A stretch of 20,862 nucleotides of DNA from Hyphomicrobiales bacterium. Lineage in GTDB: Bacteria > Pseudomonadota > Alphaproteobacteria > Rhizobiales > JAJFHC01. Below the pieces are notes generated by a model that was not told the DNA's origin, did no database searches, and worked only from the letters and a program-made list of their open reading frames with translations. The DNA is taken from contig JAJFHC010000152.1 in NCBI GenBank assembly GCA_021775835.1, forward strand, positions 1-20,862, read 5' to 3'. This document shows positions 15,425 to 20,862 of this stretch, one piece after another (position 1 is the stretch's first letter; every line of letters begins with the position of its first letter). The position numbers were made by a program, and so were the translations under genes.

Positions 15425-16141
15425 TTGCCAATTTTAGAAGATGAAAAGGGTTTCCTCTATTGGGAGGATGCGTGGGGTGCCCCGTCGCTCGGGTTGAATT
15501 CCGAGTGTCTGCAAACCTGTATTGACGAAGTTTTGTCGCGAGACCTTGAAGGTGTTTTTGGACACCATCCGGTGTTCCAGGAACCAGACTTGAAGTGCCT
15601 GTCACAGCTCAGCCACATCTCTTGCCTGCAACTTTGGGACATTACGTTGAGTGATGTTTCGGCGTTGTATGAACTGAAGAGTTTGAAATTCCTGCGGCTC
15701 TCGGGCAAACGGCCATCCATTGATCTTACACGGCTGAAAAGCGTTCAGAATCTTGTGCTTGAGCATCATCGCAGAGATATAGGTCTAAGCGAATTGCACG
15801 ACCTCAAAATGATAAATTTGTGGCGCTACAAGGCATCTTCTCCCGAAGCATACGAACTGGAACTTCCGCCGGGTCTGGAGGAAATGGGGCTGTTCTGGAG
15901 TAATGTAGAGTCCCTTGACGGACTTGGCAGATGCCCAAATGTGAAAAAACTTGAGATAGCAAGATGCAGAAATTTGACGTCGCTTGGAAAACTGGCCGAG
16001 ACCTTTCCAAATTTGGAACACCTGGTGGTCGACGCGTGCGGGCGCTTGACGGCAAAGGAAGCGCGTCGTGCGCTATCGGGTCACGAAAGTATCCGCCATG
16101 CGTTTGCCGGAGAGCAATTGATAGTTTCCACAAAAGTATAA
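15425..16141 (+). CDS. Leucine-rich-repeat-like orphan protein
   Basis: A 238-residue protein of no recognised family. About residues 55-215 have repeating Leu/Ile spacing such as LSQLSHISCLQLWDI, LYELKSLKFLRLSG, LKSVQNLVLEHH, CPNVKKLEIARCRNLTSLG and FPNLEHLVVDACGRL, the pattern of irregular leucine-rich repeats that form a curved binding surface. There is no signal peptide or membrane segment, so it is probably cytosolic and binds another protein. Composition differs from its neighbours: two 60-base lines I counted were 43% and 50% G+C against 65% for one in the adjacent VWA gene, which suggests transfer. The only in-frame start near the N-terminus is TTG 15425 (GGAAC eight bases before is a weak site), because a stop lies a few codons upstream. 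It has its own transcript after the terminator at 15319. Existence as a gene is likely, not certain. Confidence 0.7.
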   Translation: MPILEDEKGFLYWEDAWGAPSLGLNSECLQTCIDEVLSRDLEGVFGHHPVFQEPDLKCLSQLSHISCLQLWDITLSDVSALYELKSLKFLRLSGKRPSIDLTRLKSVQNLVLEHHRRDIGLSELHDLKMINLWRYKASSPEAYELELPPGLEEMGLFWSNVESLDGLGRCPNVKKLEIARCRNLTSLGKLAETFPNLEHLVVDACGRLTAKEARRALSGHESIRHAFAGEQLIVSTKV

Positions 16142-16197
16142 AGAGCCGAACGTAGAGGACCGCACTGGAGCAACAAAGTCAGTAAACCCGGCGAGGG

Positions 16198-16225
16198 AGG
16201 TCGTTCCGCGAGCGACGAGCGACCT
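16198..16225. repeat. Stem-loop at the TetR 3' end
   Basis: AGGTCG and CGACCT arms (16198-16203 and 16220-16225) around a 16-base loop overlap the TetR stop. There is no T-run, so at best a weak terminator for the convergent LRR and TetR genes. Confidence 0.3.
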
Positions 16226-16854
16226 TAGGGCAGCTTTGTTGCCAGCAGGTGTGGCGTCGTGTCGGTGATCAAGGCATCCACGTCGAGATCGGGTGCAACC
16301 TTGGCATAGTCCTCGTCAATGAGCAGTGAGGCGGCGCCATGGACGAAGGTCCACAGGCGGATCGCGATGGCCCGTGGATCGCCGGAGACATTGTTGCGTT
16401 CGCAATAGATCGCCACCTGTTCGATGACGTTGCTGAAACACTTCCGACCGTCTTCCTCGACGCTGGCCGCCTTCTTCACGATCGGGTGTTGCCCGAACAT
16501 GAGCCTGAAGAGATGCTGCTCGTCGACCGCAAAATGCACATAGGCGTGGCCCATGGCGATGATGCCCTTGAGCGTTCCGACACCGTTCTTTTCCACCGCT
16601 TCTATCGAGCGGCGCCCCATTTCATCGAACGCCAGGGCAACGACCATCTCAAGCACTTCATCGCGGTCGCGAAAGTGCTTGTAGGGTGCCGCTGTCGAGA
16701 CCCCGGCACACCGGCAGACGTCGGCCAGGGAAAACTTGTCCGCGCCGTTTTCTGACAACAGGTCGTACGAAGCCTGCACCATGACCTCTTTCAGGTCACC
16801 GTGGTGGTAGGCGGATTTCGCCTTGACCGCTGTCGATGTGTTTTTTGTGCTCAT
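16225..16854 (-). CDS. TetR/AcrR-family repressor of the adjacent RND pump
   Basis: A 209-residue regulator. Residues about 17-62 form the TetR helix-turn-helix: AYHHGDLKEVMVQASYDLL, then SLADVCRCAGVSTAAPYKHFRDRDEVL. The rest is a helical ligand-binding domain of the TetR_C_33/WHG-like kind (FRLMFGQHP, and RLWTFVHGAASLL near the C-terminus). It is divergent from an RND adaptor-pump pair, with at least two GTTAG/CTAAC operators in the gap, so repression of the pump and of itself is the natural reading. The inducer is unknown. ATG 16854 is followed by an N-terminal extension common in this family; its ribosome site is weak. Confidence 0.93.
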   Translation of the reverse strand: MSTKNTSTAVKAKSAYHHGDLKEVMVQASYDLLSENGADKFSLADVCRCAGVSTAAPYKHFRDRDEVLEMVVALAFDEMGRRSIEAVEKNGVGTLKGIIAMGHAYVHFAVDEQHLFRLMFGQHPIVKKAASVEEDGRKCFSNVIEQVAIYCERNNVSGDPRAIAIRLWTFVHGAASLLIDEDYAKVAPDLDVDALITDTTPHLLATKLP

Positions 16855-16885
16855 GAGTGCTCTCTGGCGTGACTATAACAAAAAC

Positions 16886-16904
16886 AAGTTAGATGTACTA
16901 ACTT
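16886..16904. promoter_or_regulatory. TetR operator 1
   Basis: AAGTTAG-ATGTA-CTAACTT, a perfect inverted repeat with seven-base arms and a five-base centre, in the TetR-RND gap. The size fits a TetR dimer site. Confidence 0.65.
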
Positions 16905-16915
16905 TTTGGTTGAAA

Positions 16916-16939
16916 GTTAGCTCAACTAACATATGTTAG
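16916..16939. promoter_or_regulatory. TetR operators 2 and 3 (overlapping)
   Basis: GTTAG-CTCAA-CTAAC (16916-16930) repeats the core spacing of operator 1. Its right arm then pairs again as CTAAC-ATAT-GTTAG (16926-16939). A possible RND promoter, TTGAAA at 16910-16915 and TATGTT at 16932-16937 spaced by 16, is covered by this array, giving direct repression. Confidence 0.6.
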
Positions 16940-16980
16940 TGCGAGTAACTTTCAATATCTCATTCCGGGGAACCCCGATC

Positions 16981-18162
16981 ATGACCGCCGAGACAGACCA
17001 GAGCCCGATGCATGCTCCTGAAACCGAAACAGGCGACCGGGTAACCGTTGGACGCCGGATTGCACGGGCTGCTGTTGCCGGAATTGTGTCGCTCGGCTTC
17101 GTCGGACTGACCGCCGGGGGCATTGCCGCCCTGCAATACCGTGCATCTCATGATGAGCCCGCACTGACCCATCCGCCGGTTACGGTGTCCACAGGCAAGG
17201 TTGTGGTTCAGAACAGCTACAAGACCAACACAAGCTACGTCGGCAGGCTCGAACCGGCGCGGCGGACGGATCTGGCATTCGAGAGGTCAGGACTTGTAAC
17301 CAAGGTAATGCTGGACGAGGGCGGACAGGTCAGGAAGGGCGAAGTGATCGCCCGTCAGGATACCAGTCGCCTTGAAGCGACCCGACGACAGTTGGAAGCC
17401 CGCAAGCGGGAGTTGGTTGCAGAACGCAAACTCGCCCGGTTGACTCTGACACGACAAAAGGACTTGCGCAAAAAAGGCTGGACACCACAACAGCGTGAGG
17501 ACGAGGCCACAACCGGTGTCAATCGTGTAACAGCCGCTATCGATCAGGTCTCCGCCCAGATCGATCTGATCGACATCGATCTGAACAAGTCGATCCTGCG
17601 GGCGCCCAATGACGGGGTCATTGGCACGCGTGCCATCGACGAAGGCGCTGTTGTCACAAGCGGTACAATGGTCGCCTCCCTGTTGGAAGTGGCCCGGCCC
17701 CAGGCCCGTGTGGGATTGCCGCCCCACGTCGCGGCATCGCTGTCACCGGAACGCTCATATGTCATTGAAACAGATGCGGGCTCTTTTCCTGCCCGTCTTG
17801 CCTCGCGCCGTCCCGACCTGCAGACCGGAACCCGTACGGTGACGGTTCTGTTTGACGTTGAAGGCGTCGACGCCTTGCCTTTCAGCGAGATTGTGACGCT
17901 GGTGGTTGAAAACAGTGTCGACGAGCGCGGTGCGTGGCTGCCGATGACAGCGCTCAAGGAAGACCGCAAAGGTCTGTGGTCGGTCATGGTCGTCAGCAGC
18001 AGCACCCGCCAACCTGAAATCCAGAGCGAACTGGTCGAGGTTCTGCATGCCAGGGGCGAGCGTGTCTTTGTCCGCGGGACCCTGAGCAACGGCGCACGTG
18101 TTGTGCTGAACGGAACCCACCGCGTCGTCAAGGGCCAGCGCATCGCTCTCAAGGGAGAATAG
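16981..18162 (+). CDS. RND efflux periplasmic adaptor (membrane fusion protein)
   Basis: A 393-residue adaptor with one N-terminal membrane anchor (about 29-51, VAGIVSLGFVGLTAGGIAAL). In the periplasm follow a lipoyl/barrel half (SYVGRLEPARRTDLAFERSG), a hairpin helix (RRQLEARKRELVAERKLARL), the second lipoyl half (SILRAPNDGVIGTRAIDEGA) and a beta-barrel and membrane-proximal region. It bridges the RND pump and an outer-membrane channel that is not in view. ATG 16981 is preferred over ATG 16933, because the latter lies inside the operator array; GGGGAA lies 8 bases upstream of 16981. A small CGGGG-AA-CCCCG dyad (16966-16977) overlaps that ribosome site. The stop is four bases before the pump start. 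Confidence 0.93.
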   Translation: MTAETDQSPMHAPETETGDRVTVGRRIARAAVAGIVSLGFVGLTAGGIAALQYRASHDEPALTHPPVTVSTGKVVVQNSYKTNTSYVGRLEPARRTDLAFERSGLVTKVMLDEGGQVRKGEVIARQDTSRLEATRRQLEARKRELVAERKLARLTLTRQKDLRKKGWTPQQREDEATTGVNRVTAAIDQVSAQIDLIDIDLNKSILRAPNDGVIGTRAIDEGAVVTSGTMVASLLEVARPQARVGLPPHVAASLSPERSYVIETDAGSFPARLASRRPDLQTGTRTVTVLFDVEGVDALPFSEIVTLVVENSVDERGAWLPMTALKEDRKGLWSVMVVSSSTRQPEIQSELVEVLHARGERVFVRGTLSNGARVVLNGTHRVVKGQRIALKGE

Positions 18163-18166
18163 AACC

Positions 18167-20862
18167 ATGGCGACGCTGTTTTACCGGAACAAGCGGGTTT
18201 TCGTGCTGGCGATCCTGATGATGGTGGCGAGCGGTATTTCCGCACTCCTGACCATTGGCCGCCAGGAAGACCCGACCATCACCAATGTGTTCGCAACTGT
18301 CGTCACACCCTATCCGGGTGCTGATCCGGCACGCGTGGAAGCCCTGGTTACCGAAAAGATCGAGACCGAACTGAAGGAAATCTCCGAAATAGATGAGATA
18401 ACGTCCGTGTCGCGTCTGGGGATCTCGGTCGTTCAGATCAAGCTCTCCCAGTTTATCTCCGATCAGGAGATCGAGCAGAGCTGGTCGGAGATCCGGGATG
18501 CGCTGTCCGATGCCGCCCGCAACTTTCCAACGGGCGTTCCCCAGCCCGAATTCGATAATGATCGGGTAGGCGCCTTTACCGCGATCTATGCGTTACAAGC
18601 CATACCCGGCAAGACGGTCAGCCCGGGCCTTGCGAAGCGTCTGGCCGAGTCGCTGCAGGACAGCCTGCGCGGGGTCGCCGGAACCAGGCTCGTGGAGATC
18701 TACGGGGCGGGCGACGAAGAAATTACCGTGTCCGTCCACCGCGACAGGCTGGCGTCCCTGGGACTCAGTGCAAAGGCGGTCTCGAATTCGATAGCACAAG
18801 CCGACGCCAAGGTCCGCGCCGGCCAGGTTCGGGGTGCGGGCCTGGACCTGCTGGTCGAGGTTGCGGGCGAGTTAAAGGAGCTTGACCGCATCAGGTCGAT
18901 CCCGATTGTCAATGGCACGGCCGGGCAAATGGTTCGGGTCGGTGACGTGGCGACGGTGAGCCGTGGCATACGTCAGCCGGCGACCAGCCTGGCGCGTGTC
19001 GACCGACGGCCGGCCATCCTGATTGCCGCACGCATGGAAGACGACTTGCAGGTCGGTGCCTGGTCTGCACGCACGAAAGTCACCGCAGACGGCTTCGCTG
19101 CGTCGTTGCCGGCCGGCATGGAACTGACGCAGCTCTTCGACCAGGCCACCTACACGAAGGACCGTCTTGTGGGCGTCCTGAAGAACATGGCAGCGGGTGT
19201 TGCCATTGTCATCACGGTTCTCCTGATCACGCTTGGATGGCGGGCGGCCGTGGTCGTGGCGCTGATCATACCGCTGGCCAGTATCGTCTCGATTGCCGGG
19301 CTGCAGGCTATGGGAATCCCTATTCATCAAATGTCGATCACTGGCTTGATCGTGGCCCTGGGGCTGTTGGTCGACGGCGCCATCGTCATGACAGACGACA
19401 TTCGCAAACGCCTGGCCATAGGAACCGCCCGGTTGGACGCTGTCGATCAGGCCGTCAGAAGGCTCACCGTTCCGCTGATCGCATCGACGATCACAACGGT
19501 GCTGGCGTTCATGCCCATGGCGCTCCTGCCGGGACCTGCTGGCGATTTCGTCGGCGCCATCGCCATCGCGGTCATCATCATGCTTGGCGTTTCCTTGGTG
19601 CTCGCCGTCACGATAACGCCGGCGCTGGCAGGGTGGCTGTTGTCTGAAACCGCCGGAAGTTTGGAAACAGTGGACAGTTCGGGAGGCAGACCGCTCGGCA
19701 GGTGGATACGAGATTGGATCGGCGGTACATTCGGAACAACCCTGCGTCTGGCCGTGCGTCATCCAGCCGTTGCCATCGTCGGTGCCCTGATGTTGCCGGC
19801 AATCGGATTCGGATCGTTTGCCACCCTGAAACCCCAGTTCTTCCCCGGCGTCGACCGCAACCAGTTTTATGTTCAGGTGAAACTGGCCGATGGCTCGGCC
19901 ATTACGCAAACGCAAGAGATCGCTGAACGGGTCGGAAACATTCTTCGCAATCAGGACGGTGTAACCGCTGTGTCCTGGGTGATCGGCGAAAACGCTCCCG
20001 CATTTTACTACAACATGATTGCCAATCAGGACGGGGTGCCAAGTTTCGCGGAAGCACTCGTGACCACCCGTTCTGCCCGGGCGACGGAAGCGATCCTCGA
20101 TCCTCTCCAGCGCACGCTCGACAGGGCCGTTCCCGAAGCGCGCGTCACAGTTCGTGGACTGGTACAGGGGCCGCCGGTCGCCGCGCCGGTCGAGATCCGT
20201 ATTGTCGGAGACAACCTGGGCACCCTTCGAAACTTGGGCGAAAACATTCAACACCTGATGCAGCGTGTTCCCGGTATCACCGTCACCCAAACAGACCTCA
20301 ACGCAGGCCCGCCGAAACTGTCGGTTGAACTGCGCGAGGAAAAAGTGAATTTGACCGGCCTGGATCTGGGGCGCGTCGCCGGCCAACTCGAGGCTCAGCT
20401 TGAGGGTGCCACCGGCGGTTCCGTCATTGAAGCCAGCGAAGAGTTGCCCGTGCGCGTCAGGGGCGCGGGCGCATTGCGGTCATCCGTCGATGCTGTCGCC
20501 GGGTTGAACCTCACCACGCCCCAGGGACAGGCCTCGGCACTGAGCGGCGCTTATCCCGGTTTGCCCATCACCGCCCTGGGAGATCTGAAGATCGTTCCTG
20601 CCCAGACACCGGTCTATCGACGAAACGGACTGCGCGTGAACACGGTCAAGGCCTTCGTCGAGCGGGATATCCTGCCCGAACAGGCCCTCAAGCTCGTGCA
20701 AAAGGAAATCATCGACAGCGGCCTCGTCCTGCCCCCCGGTTACCGCTTGGAGCTTGGCGGCGACTCCGATGCCCGCGATGAAACCCTGCGGAACCTGCTC
20801 GCGCCCATCGGCCTGATTATCGCTCTGACGATCACGGCCATCGTGCTCACATTCGGCTCCTA
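18167..20862 (+). CDS. RND-family efflux permease, partial (right edge)
   Basis: At least 898 residues of an inner-membrane RND pump, truncated by the window after about six of twelve membrane helices are expected plus most of the second periplasmic half. Landmarks: TM1 RVFVLAILMMVASG, TVVTPYPGADPARVE after it (porter start), TM2-TM6 around 340-520 (AAGVAIVITVLLITLGWRA, the TM4 motif GLIVALGLLVDGAIVMTDD, LAVTITPALAGWLL), then LKPQFFPGVDRNQFYV starting the second porter half. In AcrB the TM4 proton-relay pair is Asp407-Asp408; here Asp403 is followed by Gly404. ATG 18167 has GGGAGAA overlapping the adaptor stop, so adaptor and pump are cotranscribed and coupled. Proton-driven drug or metabolite export is inferred; the substrate is unknown. 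Confidence 0.93.
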   Translation, partial: MATLFYRNKRVFVLAILMMVASGISALLTIGRQEDPTITNVFATVVTPYPGADPARVEALVTEKIETELKEISEIDEITSVSRLGISVVQIKLSQFISDQEIEQSWSEIRDALSDAARNFPTGVPQPEFDNDRVGAFTAIYALQAIPGKTVSPGLAKRLAESLQDSLRGVAGTRLVEIYGAGDEEITVSVHRDRLASLGLSAKAVSNSIAQADAKVRAGQVRGAGLDLLVEVAGELKELDRIRSIPIVNGTAGQMVRVGDVATVSRGIRQPATSLARVDRRPAILIAARMEDDLQVGAWSARTKVTADGFAASLPAGMELTQLFDQATYTKDRLVGVLKNMAAGVAIVITVLLITLGWRAAVVVALIIPLASIVSIAGLQAMGIPIHQMSITGLIVALGLLVDGAIVMTDDIRKRLAIGTARLDAVDQAVRRLTVPLIASTITTVLAFMPMALLPGPAGDFVGAIAIAVIIMLGVSLVLAVTITPALAGWLLSETAGSLETVDSSGGRPLGRWIRDWIGGTFGTTLRLAVRHPAVAIVGALMLPAIGFGSFATLKPQFFPGVDRNQFYVQVKLADGSAITQTQEIAERVGNILRNQDGVTAVSWVIGENAPAFYYNMIANQDGVPSFAEALVTTRSARATEAILDPLQRTLDRAVPEARVTVRGLVQGPPVAAPVEIRIVGDNLGTLRNLGENIQHLMQRVPGITVTQTDLNAGPPKLSVELREEKVNLTGLDLGRVAGQLEAQLEGATGGSVIEASEELPVRVRGAGALRSSVDAVAGLNLTTPQGQASALSGAYPGLPITALGDLKIVPAQTPVYRRNGLRVNTVKAFVERDILPEQALKLVQKEIIDSGLVLPPGYRLELGGDSDARDETLRNLLAPIGLIIALTITAIVLTFGS

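Noticed and set aside
16933..16980. An upstream ATG (16933) for the RND adaptor
   Set aside because: It lies inside the CTAAC-ATAT-GTTAG operator and has no ribosome site; 16981 has one and begins a normal adaptor N-terminus.
18872..20386. A 504-residue open frame antisense to the RND pump
   Set aside because: The pump frame carries clear RND motifs over the same bases; long antisense frames are expected in high-GC DNA. No signal peptide, family motif or ribosome site supports it.
1..20862. CRISPR array, tRNA, rRNA or insertion sequence
   Set aside because: I saw no spaced identical repeats, cloverleaf-like clusters, transposase motifs or long terminal inverted repeats; a covariance-model scan was not possible here.

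Overview
This window is bacterial chromosome, high in G+C (about 60-65% in most coding stretches), with compact gene order, short gaps, several apparent TTG/GTG starts and a likely FNR-type box. Gene content (FnrL-like regulation, EamA exporters with a LysR partner, PsuKG, [4Fe-4S]-type IlvD, Tat-exported MBL protein) suggests an alphaproteobacterium, perhaps a marine Rhodobacterales/Hyphomicrobiales (Roseibium-like) lineage. That placement is inference; there is no rRNA or marker gene here. I see no tRNA, rRNA, CRISPR array, insertion sequence or phage gene.

Layout. 1-2520: a fluoroacetate-dehalogenase-like hydrolase (minus, runs off the left edge, apparently altered C-terminus), a divergent Asp/Glu racemase-like protein, and an EamA exporter. 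2565-3529: a LysR regulator divergent from the exporter, with a clean inverted repeat between them. 3625-5371: two exported enzymes on the minus strand, an alpha/beta hydrolase and a Tat-dependent metallo-beta-lactamase-fold protein. 5646-8236: an Old Yellow Enzyme/FAD fusion oxidoreductase with a 4Fe-4S motif, then a universal stress protein behind an FNR-like box. 8253-13328: a five-gene minus-strand run, in transcription order ilvD, hutD-like, exported SH3-domain protein, psuK, psuG. Gaps are 22 nt or less and the last two junctions overlap. 13594-16141: an exported von Willebrand A protein with four C-terminal beta-type repeats and a good terminator, then a low-GC leucine-rich-repeat-like orphan. 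16225-20862: a TetR repressor divergent from an RND adaptor and an RND pump cut off by the right edge, with repeated GTTAG/CTAAC operators between them.

How the parts work together. Three blocks show regulator-plus-target logic: LysR/EamA, FNR box/Usp and TetR/RND efflux. The psuK-psuG pair salvages pseudouridine to uracil plus ribose 5-phosphate. Its coupling to an exported SH3-domain protein, a HutD-like protein and IlvD is the least expected arrangement here. The VWA protein with EHG-marked repeats and the orphan LRR protein are the least characterised products. No gene-free stretch exceeds 300 bases; the largest gaps are 5372-5645 and 13329-13593.
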